Counted from the first letter of the stretch, positions 1 through 8,675 are shown. The stretch: 12,017 nucleotides of DNA from Thermotoga sp. (GCA_003641545.1 QNAU01000015.1:1-12017); one strand, 5' to 3'. Program-made: numbers and translations. Notes: generated by a model not told the origin, from the letters alone.

Positions 1-2028
1 CTCGACAAGGAAACGGTGGATTTCGTTCCAAATTTTGATGAGACTCTGAAGGAGCCGATAGTTTTGCCATCCAAGGTGCCGAATCTTTTGATAAACGGGG
101 CATCGGGTATAGCGGTTGGGATGGCGACAAACATACCACCTCACAACCTTGGAGAAATAGTTGACGGATTGATCCATCTTATAGACAATCCATCCGCCAG
201 CGTTGAGGAGATCATGAGATTTGTAAAGGGTCCGGATTTCCCAACCGGTGGCGAGATAATTGGAAAGAAGGGTTTGATCAACCTCTACAAAGAAGGGAAA
301 GGCTCGATACACATCAGAGGAAAGGCAGAGATCGAGAAGACGAAGAGAGGGTTCGTCATAGTCATAAGTGAGGTGCCCTATCAAGTGAGCAAGGCAGGAC
401 TCATAGAACAAATAGCAAACTTTGCAAGGAATTCCCAGAAGCCTTTGATAAGAAACATAAGGGATGAATCGGATAGAAAGGGAATGAGAGTGGTGGTCGA
501 ACTGACGAAGGACGCCAATCCAGAGATAGTTTTGAATCAACTTTACAAGCATACATCCTTAGAAACGAGTTTCGCAGGTAATATGCTGGTCATAGATGAG
601 ATGAGAAGGCCAAGACTCATGAATCTGATCGATTTGATGAAAGCATTTATAAAGCACAGATTTCAGGTTATTAAGAGAAGATCGGAGTATGAATTGAAGA
701 AGGCTTCAAAAAGGGCGCACATATTGGAAGGGTTGATAAAGGCTAGTAGATCGATAGGGACGATAGTTCAGATAATAAGAAATTCCAAAAACACGGAGGA
801 AGCAATGAACGAGCTGAAGGAAATAATGGGTGTGACAGATGAACAAGCCAAGGCGATTCTGGATATGAAACTCGGGAAGCTCACTAATCTCGAAATCGAA
901 AAACTCATACACGAGCATGAAGAATTGACAAGAAGGATGGAGGAATTGAAGGATGTCATAACCTCCGATGAAAGGACCTACGAAATCATGAAGAAAGAAT
1001 TGATGGATCTCAAGGAAAAATACGCGGATCAGAGAAGAACGAAGATCAGCCTTGTGGAAAAGCGAGACTACAGGATAGAGGATTTGGTGAGCGATGAGGA
1101 AATCGTCATAATGGTGAGTCACGAAGGATACGTGAACACCACGACTCTGCAGGATTACAGGAGACAATACAGAGGTGGACGAGGAACCATAGGAATGAGA
1201 ACGAGAGATGAAGATTTTGTGGAGCACGTCATAAGTTCCTCGAGATTGTCGAAAACCATGGTTATAACATCCTTAGGAAAGGCGTATGTTTTGAGGAACC
1301 ACGAATTGGTTGGATCGAGGGGAGCAAAGGGTAAGCATATACTGAGTTATATAAAGGCGGGACAAGATGAGAAGGTGAAAGCGATAATAAACATAGGAAA
1401 GGATTTCGATCCGGAGAAGAACATCGTGATGGTGACAAAATTCGGCAAGATAAAGAGAATCTCGCTTTCAGAGTTCAGTAACGTGAGATCCTCCGGAGTC
1501 AGAGCCATGAACATTCCGAAGGGAGACGAAATCGTGGATGCAGTCTTGGTTAAACCTGGGAATGAAACGACAATCATGTTATCGACGAGAAAGGGGATGT
1601 GCATAAGATTCAGGATATCGGATATCAGGATCATGGGGAGGAACGCAACGGGTGTAAACGCGATGAATCTCAAAGAAGGCGACGAGATAGTATCGATGTC
1701 CGTCGTGGGTGAAAAAGATGGAGCCAAGACCCTTTTGACCATAACGAGAAATGGATATGGCAAGAGAACAAAGTTGGAGGAATACAGGATTCAGAGCAGG
1801 GGAGGAATGGGAATAAAGAATCTGTCGAGCATGAACAAAGTCGGAGAAATCGTCTCGACCGCTGTGGTAGACGATGAGGATGAAATACTGGTCGTCACAG
1901 AAAACGGATTCACCATAAGATTCTCCGCGAAAAATGTGAGAATAATGGGAAGAATAACACAGGGAGTGAAGGTGGTGGATTTGAAGAGCGGGGACAAAGT
2001 ATCGTCGATGACGGTGATAAAAGAATGA
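1..2028 (+). CDS. gyrA: DNA gyrase subunit A, 3' part (5' end outside window)
   Basis: GyrA is the breakage-reunion subunit of DNA gyrase, which introduces negative supercoils with GyrB using ATP. The frame is open from base 1, so the true start lies upstream; 675 residues are visible. The first residues ([13 protein letters not shown]) correspond to about position 137 of E. coli GyrA, so the catalytic Tyr (AMRYTE region) is just outside. Next comes the conserved [22 protein letters not shown] stretch, then the tower and long coiled-coil region (to roughly codon 350). The C-terminal beta-pinwheel shows six blades, each opening with a Gly-aromatic/basic strand (GYVNTT, GKAYVL, GKIKRI, GMCIRF, GYGKRT, GFTIRF). 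Blade 1 carries the GyrA box as QYRGGRG at 1165-1185, which marks gyrase rather than topoisomerase IV ParC. The protein ends SSMTVIKE, without an acidic tail. The stop overlaps the archease start. Identification is very secure. Confidence 0.97.
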   Translation, partial: LDKETVDFVPNFDETLKEPIVLPSKVPNLLINGASGIAVGMATNIPPHNLGEIVDGLIHLIDNPSASVEEIMRFVKGPDFPTGGEIIGKKGLINLYKEGKGSIHIRGKAEIEKTKRGFVIVISEVPYQVSKAGLIEQIANFARNSQKPLIRNIRDESDRKGMRVVVELTKDANPEIVLNQLYKHTSLETSFAGNMLVIDEMRRPRLMNLIDLMKAFIKHRFQVIKRRSEYELKKASKRAHILEGLIKASRSIGTIVQIIRNSKNTEEAMNELKEIMGVTDEQAKAILDMKLGKLTNLEIEKLIHEHEELTRRMEELKDVITSDERTYEIMKKELMDLKEKYADQRRTKISLVEKRDYRIEDLVSDEEIVIMVSHEGYVNTTTLQDYRRQYRGGRGTIGMRTRDEDFVEHVISSSRLSKTMVITSLGKAYVLRNHELVGSRGAKGKHILSYIKAGQDEKVKAIINIGKDFDPEKNIVMVTKFGKIKRISLSEFSNVRSSGVRAMNIPKGDEIVDAVLVKPGNETTIMLSTRKGMCIRFRISDIRIMGRNATGVNAMNLKEGDEIVSMSVVGEKDGAKTLLTITRNGYGKRTKLEEYRIQSRGGMGIKNLSSMNKVGEIVSTAVVDDEDEILVVTENGFTIRFSAKNVRIMGRITQGVKVVDLKSGDKVSSMTVIKE

Positions 2029-2432
2029 AAGATGGTATAATTGAAAAAAAGTTCGAACAGATCGACCATCAAGCGGATCTCGCTTTCATAGTGTATGGTA
2101 AAAATGTGGAGGAACTTCTGAAAAATTTTCTCGAACTCTTGAGACAGCTTCTCTCGGTGAAGAAAACGGGGAGAATTGTCAAAACTGTGGATTTTCATTA
2201 CAACTGTTTGGAAGATCTGATATTCGATCTTGGCAATGAAATCATATTCGAATTTGAAACGAACCATCTTTTTCCATCTAACTTAACCTCTCACGGATCA
2301 AAGATCACCCTGATATTCTCCACAGTTGATGAATCAGGTGAATCTGTGGGAATTAAAGCTTTGACGTATCATGGTTTGAAAGTTGAGAAAGAAAACGGGA
2401 TTCTAAGAACCATAGTCGTGTTCGATGTGTGA
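2025..2432 (+). CDS. archease family protein (RtcB RNA ligase activator)
   Basis: This 135-residue protein matches the archease family in length and motif order. Archeases are small metal-binding proteins that help the tRNA ligase RtcB become guanylylated and turn over. Seen here: the N-terminal HxAD motif as HQADLA (H15, D18; usually HTADIG), the central LIFDLGNEIIF (residues 65-75; family WLNEL region), the KALTYH motif (111-116; family VKAVTYH), and a terminal Phe-Asp-Val (D134), the conserved acidic C-terminus. Motif divergence is moderate but the metal-site Asp residues appear kept. ATG overlaps the gyrA stop (ATGA), with only a weak upstream GGTGAT as ribosome site, so translation is probably coupled to gyrA. 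From memory, T. maritima TM1083, an archease of known structure, also follows gyrA (TM1084). RtcB is not in the window. An alternative role as a general chaperone was once proposed for this family. Confidence 0.9.
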   Translation: MKDGIIEKKFEQIDHQADLAFIVYGKNVEELLKNFLELLRQLLSVKKTGRIVKTVDFHYNCLEDLIFDLGNEIIFEFETNHLFPSNLTSHGSKITLIFSTVDESGESVGIKALTYHGLKVEKENGILRTIVVFDV

Positions 2433-2440
2433 ATTTGAAC

Positions 2441-2480
2441 TTTTGATGAATTGAAACACATTAACGATGTGAATTCAAAA
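2441..2480. other. imperfect inverted repeat between convergent genes
   Basis: In the 52-base gap between archease and tldE, TTTTGA (2441-2446) pairs with TCAAAA (2475-2480) and CACAT (2457-2461) pairs with ATGTG (2467-2471) around a TAACG loop. An ATT/AAT step lies between them, with one-sided bulges of 3 and 4 bases. It could end transcription from both sides, but the stem is A/T-rich and no U-tract follows on either strand, so it is not a standard intrinsic terminator. The call is weak. Confidence 0.25.
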
Positions 2481-2484
2481 CCAT

Positions 2485-3828
2485 TCAGGATGACACCACA
2501 TCAACGTTGTCAACCAAAACATAGGGCAATTCACCAAAGAACGTGGTTTCTGTTTCTTCGGATATTGCCGTTATGTTGTTGAGTAATTCAAATATGTTGC
2601 CAGATATCATGGTACCGATCAGTGGATATACGTAATTCCCATTTTTCACATATTTTCCACCTTTGACCGTTCCAGAGAAAATACCGTTCACTGGATTCAC
2701 GTTGCCACTGTATCTTCGGACGAAGATACCTTCATCCATCATTTTCAGCATCTCATCGAGGCTGAACGAACCTTTCAAACCCGGTGCGTTCATCGAAACG
2801 GATGGGGTGGATTGATAACCACCCGAAGCGTGGCCAGTTGATTTTCTGTTCTCCCTTCTTGCCCTGTAGGTGTTGTATATGTAGGATTTGAGAACACCGT
2901 CTTCGATTATGACAAGATCTCTCGTTGGGACCCCTTCCCTATCGAAGGAAACCGATGTGAATTTTCTCGGCTTTCTCGGGGAATCGAGAAAGGTTAGAAC
3001 TTTCGATGCCACTTTTTCGTTCAGTTTACCAGCCCAGGGGCTTCTGCCTTCCTGAACATTTTCAGAGTTAACGAGAAAATTCAACGACTGTACCAATATC
3101 GTTCCAACCGCGTTTGGACTCAAAAGAACTTTTCCCTTGTAGCTCGGACAACTCTTCGCTCCGAGTGAGCTGATCACCCTGTTTGCAAAAACCCTCGCGG
3201 ATTTTTCGATCCTCTCATCCAAGTCGGAACTCTCGACGCTCGCATCCGCAACGTAATCAAAAGATGAAACTTTGTCATCTTCGACCGCCATTCCCATGAG
3301 GAAGAACAGGGCTGTGGTCTTTCTCTCACTCAGTTCCAAACCGAGTGTGTTCCAAACTAAATTTTCCATCACCGTTATCGTCAATTCCGCAGAATCCAAA
3401 CTGACCCTTCCGTCCACTCTTCTCGGTATTTCCACCATCTTCTTCCCCAACATCAAAGTTCTTTCCAGATCGAATTCCTCAAATCTATCATCGTATATTC
3501 CCTCAACGAGGACACATTCTTTTGGTTCCGGTAGATCCAGATACTCATCCTCTTCGGATAACCTTGCCAACTCCTTGGCTCTATCGAACACCTCGAACAC
3601 TTCGTTTGGATCGTTGGTGAAGGAGAATCCCTGTCTGTTGTTTTCCACAACCCTGATACCAACACCGACCAGATCATCCTGATTCAACGTTTTCAACTCG
3701 TTCTTCTCGAAGAACACCCTCTTGAAATTCCTTCTCTGGAGGAAAATTTCCACCTTCTTCAATCCAGACCTTACGATCTTCGCTTTCAATCCATCTATTT
3801 TTTCTTTCATGAATTTCATTATATCCAT
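2485..3828 (-). CDS. pmbA: TldE/PmbA-type subunit of the TldD/TldE peptidase
   Basis: TldE (PmbA) is the non-catalytic partner of TldD in a heterodimeric zinc peptidase that degrades unfolded peptides; in E. coli it acts on microcin B17 precursor and the antitoxin CcdA. The 447 residues cover the usual family length. Seen: N-terminal GVGIRVVENNRQGFSFT (residues 55-71, resembling GLGVRVWVDGIWGFSST in TldD), the central VLLSPNAVGTILVQSLNFLV (234-253), where TldD would carry its HExxxH zinc motif but only VQSLNF is present, then KSTGHASGGYQSTPSVSMN and a C-terminal GTVKGGKYVKNG. Loss of the zinc ligands is normal for TldE. I chose the ATG at 3826-3828, which overlaps the tldD stop as TGATG and has AGGAGGT 8 bases upstream; a GTG one codon earlier (3831) is possible. 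T. maritima TM0727 is, from memory, a PmbA of solved structure. Identification is secure. Confidence 0.93.
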   Translation of the reverse strand: MDIMKFMKEKIDGLKAKIVRSGLKKVEIFLQRRNFKRVFFEKNELKTLNQDDLVGVGIRVVENNRQGFSFTNDPNEVFEVFDRAKELARLSEEDEYLDLPEPKECVLVEGIYDDRFEEFDLERTLMLGKKMVEIPRRVDGRVSLDSAELTITVMENLVWNTLGLELSERKTTALFFLMGMAVEDDKVSSFDYVADASVESSDLDERIEKSARVFANRVISSLGAKSCPSYKGKVLLSPNAVGTILVQSLNFLVNSENVQEGRSPWAGKLNEKVASKVLTFLDSPRKPRKFTSVSFDREGVPTRDLVIIEDGVLKSYIYNTYRARRENRKSTGHASGGYQSTPSVSMNAPGLKGSFSLDEMLKMMDEGIFVRRYSGNVNPVNGIFSGTVKGGKYVKNGNYVYPLIGTMISGNIFELLNNITAISEETETTFFGELPYVLVDNVDVVSS

Positions 3829-5234
3829 CACTTCCTACCTCCTATCTTGACCCTACATCTCAAGTGAGGACCTCCAGCATCGACCTTAGCAGGCTGAAAT
3901 TTCCCGCAATATCCAGCTCCGAGTGTGAACATGAAGTCATTTCCCACCATGTCCACCGATGATAGAACATCGAAAGCTTGCCCTGAGATGGTCACCTCCC
4001 TCACAGGATGAACGAGTTTTCCATTCTCTATCTTCCAAGCCTCGAGAACGCCAAACATGAATTCCGCATTTGCATCTGCCTGTCCACCACCACCCAGTCC
4101 CTTGAGATAATACCCACTCTTGGTGGAGGAGATTATCTCCTCTGGATCGCTCTCACCGGGCATTATGTAGGTGTTTCTCATCCTTATTATCGGTTCATCC
4201 GAGTAAGTGAAGGCTCTCGCATTTCCAGTATTCTCAACATTGAACAGTGCGGATGTTTCCGAATCGTGAAGATAGGATTTTAAAATGCCGTTTCCTATTA
4301 TCGTGACTTTCGTGGTTTCATTTCCCTCATCATCGACGAGTAGGATACCGGCGGCACCTTTTTCTATGTTTGGATTTGGATCATCCACCAAAGTTATCAG
4401 ATCGCTCGCCACCTTTTCCCCCAACTTTCCCTTCACTATGGAACCGGATAGAACAAAGTCCGCTTCAACGGTGTGACCTATCGCCTCATGCGCCAAAACA
4501 CCAACTAAGGATGGATGAAGAACAACCGTATGATCGCCTCCTTCCGCATACTTCGCTCCCAACTTGTCGATCGCTATCTTCACAGCTTCTTCTATCATTT
4601 CATCTGAACTGTACCTTCTGAACAATTCCTTCCATCCTCCAGTCGCCCCAAAGGAGGAATATCCAAACTCCATTTCATTCCCGTTCGAAACAACGACGCT
4701 CAACCTGAGATCAGATTTCGGATCTCTGTAATAAACATCAGTTCCGTAGGAAGTGACGATGATCTTTTCGTCTATCATCTCCATGTACATGGCATTCGTC
4801 GATACTACCTTATCACTCATCTTGCGGGGTTGTGAATCGAGTTTCTTCACTAACTCGATCTTCTCTTCGATTGGAACACTATCCAATGGCCTATTCTCTT
4901 CGACGAACAGATCCCCCGTAACAGGTGAATTTCTCAATTCGCGAACCCTTTCTTCCTTCAATCCCTTGCCAAGCTTGGCAGCATTCAAGGCGGATTTCAC
5001 CGTGTTGAACATACCATCTTTCGATAGATCAGTCGTGGATGAAAAACCCCATATACCATCCACCCAAACTCTAACTCCAAGACCAGCGAGAGTTCCGGAA
5101 TCTATACTCTTCACCTTTCCGTTGATGAAAGATACTTTGAATGTTTTCCTCGAGTGGTATCTCATTTGAACGAGAACATCGAAGAAATCCACGACCTCTT
5201 TCATGATCCTTCTCAATTCCTCGGTATCTTCCAT
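3828..5234 (-). CDS. tldD: zinc metallopeptidase TldD
   Basis: TldD is the catalytic subunit of the TldD/TldE peptidase, cytoplasmic, threading unfolded peptides through a narrow active-site cleft. The 468-residue protein shows GLGVRVWVDGIWGFSST at 51-67, the zinc motif HExxxH as HEAIGH (H249, E250, H254) followed by TVEAD, the RMRNTYIMPG segment (351-360), the glycine-rich GLGGGGQAD (379-387), and the third zinc ligand Cys in GYCGK (C443). All catalytic residues expected of an active TldD are present. An open frame extends to 5282, but that upstream part would overlap the preceding EamA gene and lacks a ribosome site. The ATG at 5234 has AGGAGGT at a 6-base spacing and gives the usual family length. 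It lies 28 bases after the EamA gene and its stop overlaps the tldE start, so it is part of the leftward operon. Confidence 0.96.
   Translation of the reverse strand: MEDTEELRRIMKEVVDFFDVLVQMRYHSRKTFKVSFINGKVKSIDSGTLAGLGVRVWVDGIWGFSSTTDLSKDGMFNTVKSALNAAKLGKGLKEERVRELRNSPVTGDLFVEENRPLDSVPIEEKIELVKKLDSQPRKMSDKVVSTNAMYMEMIDEKIIVTSYGTDVYYRDPKSDLRLSVVVSNGNEMEFGYSSFGATGGWKELFRRYSSDEMIEEAVKIAIDKLGAKYAEGGDHTVVLHPSLVGVLAHEAIGHTVEADFVLSGSIVKGKLGEKVASDLITLVDDPNPNIEKGAAGILLVDDEGNETTKVTIIGNGILKSYLHDSETSALFNVENTGNARAFTYSDEPIIRMRNTYIMPGESDPEEIISSTKSGYYLKGLGGGGQADANAEFMFGVLEAWKIENGKLVHPVREVTISGQAFDVLSSVDMVGNDFMFTLGAGYCGKFQPAKVDAGGPHLRCRVKIGGRK
3837..3843 (-). promoter_or_regulatory. ribosome binding site of tldE/pmbA inside the tldD 3' end
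   Basis: AGGAGGT on the - strand lies within the last codons of tldD. It is 5 bases from a GTG (3831) and 8 bases from an ATG (3828); the ATG spacing is the more usual one. The arrangement implies coupled translation of the two peptidase subunits. Confidence 0.75.
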
Positions 5235-5240
5235 ATTCTC

Positions 5241-5247
5241 ACCTCCT
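5241..5247 (-). promoter_or_regulatory. ribosome binding site deciding the tldD start
   Basis: AGGAGGT on the - strand is followed by GAGAAT and then ATG at 5234. A perfect anti-Shine-Dalgarno match at normal spacing favours this start over the longer open frame reaching 5282. Confidence 0.85.
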
Positions 5248-5262
5248 GATTGAAATATTCTA

Positions 5263-6078
5263 TCAGATTTCATCCATTCCAACCGAACTCATCAGGATGG
5301 CTGTCAAGAGTAAGCCCGCTCCGACAATTTGAAAAACTGTCATTTTCTCGTGAAGTATGAGATACGAGAAAATGGCGGAAAATACTGGTTCTCCAGAGAA
5401 TATCAAGGCACTTGTGTTGCTACCGATCCTTTTTTGATACTTCGTCTGAATGTATATCCCGTACACGGTGGCAAAGATCGCGGTGTAGATCACAACACCG
5501 AGGATGGGAAATGTAATCTTCCATTTGCCATGGATCCCAAGAAGTGAATTGATCAAAGCGGTTGTTAAAAATTGTGGTGTGAGCAATTTTGAATGGTGAA
5601 CTTTATTTGAAAATATTGTAATCATGACAACATGAAATGCAAAGCTCACCGCGCACAGAAGGTTGAGAAAATCCCCGAAGTTGAAACCGTCCACCCCACC
5701 TGAAAGAAGATACATACCGATGAAAGCGAAACAGAAACCCAGTAGTTGTAATACACTCACCTTCTTTCTCTCCAGAAAATATGAAATAAGGGGAACCAAA
5801 ACGACGTATAGTGAGGTTATGAAACCACTCTTCGATGCGGTGGTCATGGTCAATCCCCAGATTTGTGTGATGTATCCGCATGAGAGAAACAATCCGAGTA
5901 TGGCACCGTATTTTATCGATCCAAATCCCCAGATGAGATACGACAGGATGGATGCGAGCGAGAACCTCATTGAATTGTAAATGAAGGGCGAGATCCCGAC
6001 GAGGACGATCTTCTGTAATGGAAATGTGCTTCCCCATATGATCGTCAAAATCAGCATGGAGAAAAAAGCCCTTTTCAA
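5263..6078 (-). CDS. EamA/DMT-family membrane transporter
   Basis: This 271-residue, highly hydrophobic protein has the two-repeat architecture of drug/metabolite transporters: repeat one about residues 5-125, repeat two about 135-265, roughly ten membrane helices in all. Family signatures are the opening IIWGSTFP (13-20), TASKSGFITSLYVVLVPL (80-97) and the second-repeat SALIFSGEPVFSAIFSYLIL (223-242) followed by HE. Relatives export amino acids, nucleobases or other small metabolites, or import vitamins; the substrate cannot be read from the sequence. The start is TTG at 6078: an in-frame stop lies five codons upstream and no in-frame ATG fits, and the ribosome site (GAGG, about 10 bases upstream) is mediocre. 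It sits 12 bases after the ThiP-like permease and 28 before tldD, so it is co-transcribed. It could serve the thiamine locus or the peptidase pair. Confidence 0.88.
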   Translation of the reverse strand: MKRAFFSMLILTIIWGSTFPLQKIVLVGISPFIYNSMRFSLASILSYLIWGFGSIKYGAILGLFLSCGYITQIWGLTMTTASKSGFITSLYVVLVPLISYFLERKKVSVLQLLGFCFAFIGMYLLSGGVDGFNFGDFLNLLCAVSFAFHVVMITIFSNKVHHSKLLTPQFLTTALINSLLGIHGKWKITFPILGVVIYTAIFATVYGIYIQTKYQKRIGSNTSALIFSGEPVFSAIFSYLILHEKMTVFQIVGAGLLLTAILMSSVGMDEI

Positions 6079-6090
6079 AATCCCACATCC

Positions 6091-7677
6091 TCACTCCTCA
6101 TCACTTTTGGAAATGTATTCTCCAAGTATGAACATCGCTATGATCATCGCACTGAGAATGGTGTTGAGCACCTTCGCCTCTTGAAAATGTCTCGATGAAT
6201 ACATCCTGTATATTAACGTGGATATGGTCAGGAAATCGGGAGATTGTAAAGTCAAAGTTGCAGCGAGTTCACCCATGGACACCGCGGAACATAAAAGAAA
6301 GCTTGAGATCATCTCTTCCTTCATATTCGGTAATATAACGTGAAAGAATTTTTGAAATTTATCCGCTCCATCCACTTCCGCCATCTCCAAGAGCTGTTTT
6401 GGGAAGTATCTCCAGGTGGATGTCATGATAGTGAGTGCGATGGGATAGGTTATCACCGTGTATATCGGTATGAGCAAAATATGCATGGAATTGATGTCCA
6501 TGTTCATCATCTTTCCCAAAATGCTGTATCCATAAGCCAAAGTGACGGGAGAAATTCCCACCAACATATTCGCTAAGAATCTGTGAATCAACTTACCGGA
6601 GTATCCAGCCATGAATGATATGAACAAGGTGAAAAGAGACGCTGAGGTTGAATAGAACAAGGTGAAACCCAACGCTTTCGTGAGATTTTCGAGTGCGGGA
6701 GAATCGTGTGAAAAGAATGCCATGAAATTCGACAATCCCATCCCACCATGTTCCACGAATCCGAGTAAAATGGATGAGATTATGGGACTGAAACCGAATA
6801 CGATCATGGGGATGGAATAAAACAAGGTCCAACGTGGAATCTTCTCACCACGGGAAACCTTCGTAGGTTCCTCGAGGATGAAACCACCGAGCTTGAATGT
6901 TATGAGGGAAACCATTCCCAGTATCATGGATTGGAAAATCGTCAAACTTAACGCAACGTCAAGATTCAAGAATGATCTCAGATTGGAATATATCAGGACT
7001 TCCATTGTAGAGAATCTAACACCACCTATTATCATGACCACGGAGAAACTCGTAAAACAGTATGAAAATGAGAGGAGAAAGCTGAACAATATCGAAGGAA
7101 ACAGAAGAGGCAAGTCTATCCTCAGAAATGCTCCGAATCTTCCATACCCTTCAAGCATGGCGGAATTCACCGTATCTTCATCTATCCTCTCCCAAGCATC
7201 ACCAACAACCCTTATGGTCACCGGGAAGTTGTAGATGACATGAGCCAATATTATCGACCAGAAGGAATATAGAAAACTCCGAGGTTTGAATCCGAAGATC
7301 GAAAGGATCAAACTCAGAATTCCCTTTCTTCCAAGTATTCCCACCATACCTAAAGCCATCACTATTCCAGGAACCACGAATGGAACCATGGACAACGATC
7401 TGAAGAGTGATCTGAGCGGTATTCTCGTTCTTGAAAGCAGGTAAGCACCGGGTAATCCGATGAAGATGGATAAAACGGCGGACAGAATTGCCTGAAAGAA
7501 TGTGAATTTTACAACGGATATAACGTAGGGTGTCTTGATAACTTTGAAAACCCCCGGACTTTTCAAAAAGAAAGATACAAGAAGAGCGAATGGAAAAAAA
7601 GCCAGAATGACTACTATGAATATTGAAAACCAATCTTTTACTTTTCCATCATAATGTTGAGCCATTTGTTTATCCAT
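6091..7677 (-). CDS. thiP: ThiP-like ABC transporter permease, two fused membrane domains
   Basis: This is the inner-membrane part of a thiamine-type ABC importer, 528 residues, close to the ThiP/FbpB double-permease length. Two binding-protein-dependent transport domains are present, each with the EAA loop that docks the ATPase: EGYGRFGAFLRIDLPLLFPS (176-195) and AEVDGADKFQKFFHVILPNM (433-452). About twelve membrane segments are visible. ThiP-like details are VPFVVPGIVMALGMVGILGR (98-117) and the C-terminal SMGELAATLTLQSPDF (467-482), which parallels E. coli ThiP. Iron permeases of the FbpB type share the fold, so the thiamine assignment leans on the adjacent ThiB. The ATG at 7677 overlaps the end of thiB by 40 bases. 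A second ATG at 7665 would shorten it by four residues, and neither has a strong ribosome site, so translation may depend on thiB. No ATPase gene is in the window. Confidence 0.85.
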   Translation of the reverse strand: MDKQMAQHYDGKVKDWFSIFIVVILAFFPFALLVSFFLKSPGVFKVIKTPYVISVVKFTFFQAILSAVLSIFIGLPGAYLLSRTRIPLRSLFRSLSMVPFVVPGIVMALGMVGILGRKGILSLILSIFGFKPRSFLYSFWSIILAHVIYNFPVTIRVVGDAWERIDEDTVNSAMLEGYGRFGAFLRIDLPLLFPSILFSFLLSFSYCFTSFSVVMIIGGVRFSTMEVLIYSNLRSFLNLDVALSLTIFQSMILGMVSLITFKLGGFILEEPTKVSRGEKIPRWTLFYSIPMIVFGFSPIISSILLGFVEHGGMGLSNFMAFFSHDSPALENLTKALGFTLFYSTSASLFTLFISFMAGYSGKLIHRFLANMLVGISPVTLAYGYSILGKMMNMDINSMHILLIPIYTVITYPIALTIMTSTWRYFPKQLLEMAEVDGADKFQKFFHVILPNMKEEMISSFLLCSAVSMGELAATLTLQSPDFLTISTLIYRMYSSRHFQEAKVLNTILSAMIIAMFILGEYISKSDEE

Positions 7678-8633
7678 TCATCCATTTTTCTCTCAACCTC
7701 GGATGGATCAACTTTCAAAATTTTCTCGACCGTAGCTGCATATTTGTAAACATCGGGAAGTTCAACATCGGTCACGGGATACATCCATTGATTCAACGGG
7801 ATCTCCGACTGAAACTGATCCATCAGGAGAAATTCCATGAATCTCTTGGCGAATTCCTTATTCTTCGAAAATTTGAGAATACCAGCATACTCCACCTGAA
7901 CAAACGCACCTTCTTCTGGAATCACCGCTTTGTATCTCGTACTCTTGTATGCGTAATAACTATAGGCTCCATCGGTGGCGTAACTCACCATCATGGGAGC
8001 TTCCCCAGCTTCGAAAAGCTGGAAAGCTTCATCCCATCCAGCGGTCACAGTCAATATGTTCGGTTTCAATTTTCTCCAGAAATCCACAAAACCATCTTCA
8101 CCAAACACCGCCACTGTCCAAATGAGAAAAGCTCTACCTGTGCTGGATGTCCGTGGATCCTCGATTATGATGGATCTTCTCCATCTTTCATCCAGAAGAT
8201 CCTTGAAGGATTTTGGAGGATCCTTCACCTCTTCCGAATCGTAGACTATCGCGATTGCACCAAAATCGTATGGAACAACCCTCCATCTTTCATCCAAAAA
8301 TTCGGGGTATTTTATCAGGGAATGATTCAACGGTTTGTAAGGCTCGAAGATACCCTTTTTGAACGCATCTATGATCATATTCTGATCCAGTCCGAGCAGA
8401 ATATCCGCCTTGGTTTTATCACCTTCCATGAACACCCTCATCAAGGCATTTCCAGCATCTCCAAATGAATAAACCTTAACCTCACAACCATACATTCTCT
8501 CAAACTTTGGAATCACAACCTTGGCTATTCCAGAGACGAAACTGTCGTAGGTGTATATGACAAGTGTATTTTGAGGAAACGTGCTTCCGATTATCAGAAA
8601 AGCGAGTATCACAATAAACGCGATCTTTCTCAA
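7638..8633 (-). CDS. thiB: thiamine-binding periplasmic protein ThiB/TbpA
   Basis: This is the extracytoplasmic solute-binding protein of a thiamine (or thiamine phosphate) ABC importer. Compared from memory with E. coli TbpA, blocks match in order: VIYTYDSF (25-32), ADILLGLDQN (76-85), VPYDFG (120-125), EDPRTSSTG (158-166), LTVTAGWDEAF (194-204), LFEAGE (206-211), VSYATDGAY (216-224) and NQWMYPVTDV (281-290). W200, Y218 and W283 fall where E. coli TbpA has aromatic thiamine-site residues. The N-terminus is a signal peptide: Arg-Lys, then a hydrophobic stretch about residues 4-16. I start at TTG (8633), because GGGAGGTGAT lies 8 bases upstream. An in-frame GTG at 8642 lies inside that ribosome site and is unlikely to be used. 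The gene is 42 bases after the MCP and overlaps the permease. Its position between a chemoreceptor and a permease suggests the bound protein could also be sensed, but this is inference. Confidence 0.9.
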   Translation of the reverse strand: MRKIAFIVILAFLIIGSTFPQNTLVIYTYDSFVSGIAKVVIPKFERMYGCEVKVYSFGDAGNALMRVFMEGDKTKADILLGLDQNMIIDAFKKGIFEPYKPLNHSLIKYPEFLDERWRVVPYDFGAIAIVYDSEEVKDPPKSFKDLLDERWRRSIIIEDPRTSSTGRAFLIWTVAVFGEDGFVDFWRKLKPNILTVTAGWDEAFQLFEAGEAPMMVSYATDGAYSYYAYKSTRYKAVIPEEGAFVQVEYAGILKFSKNKEFAKRFMEFLLMDQFQSEIPLNQWMYPVTDVELPDVYKYAATVEKILKVDPSEVERKMDEWINKWLNIMMEK

Positions 8634-8637
8634 GAAA

Positions 8638-8647
8638 ATCACCTCCC
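8638..8647 (-). promoter_or_regulatory. ribosome binding site deciding the thiB start
   Basis: GGGAGGTGAT on the - strand lies 8 bases (measured from GGAGG) before TTG at 8633. The alternative GTG at 8640-8642 is part of this motif, so TTG is the better start. No TPP riboswitch is visible: the gap after the MCP is only 42 bases. Confidence 0.8.
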
Positions 8648-8675
8648 ACCATCTACACTTGGTGTTTTATATTTT

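Noticed and set aside
3828..5234. TldD/TldE as part of a peptide natural-product (RiPP) cluster
   Set aside because: No small precursor gene, modification enzyme or immunity gene is seen nearby; a general peptidase role is simpler.
5235..5282. Longer tldD frame beginning at 5282
   Set aside because: It would overlap the end of the EamA gene, has no ribosome site, and adds residues before a perfectly placed AGGAGGT-ATG start.
6091..7677. Iron(III) permease FbpB rather than ThiP
   Set aside because: The fold is shared, but the neighbouring binding protein matches the thiamine-binding TbpA motifs closely and not ferric-binding proteins.
8179..8295. Near-identical 14-base stretch occurring twice in thiB (LDERWR twice)
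   Set aside because: Both copies sit at positions where the TbpA family independently has Trp-containing segments, so this is probably coincidence or a short coding echo, not a duplication.
7623..8468. 281-codon open frame on the + strand opposite thiB
   Set aside because: It is antisense to a strongly matching ThiB; the translation is His/Phe/Ile-rich without family motifs, and no ribosome site or operon context supports it.
8634..8675. Possible hairpin or riboswitch between the MCP and thiB
   Set aside because: Only 4-base stems can be drawn (ACAC-CAA-GTGT) and the gap is too short for a TPP riboswitch; the conserved thi-box sequences are absent.
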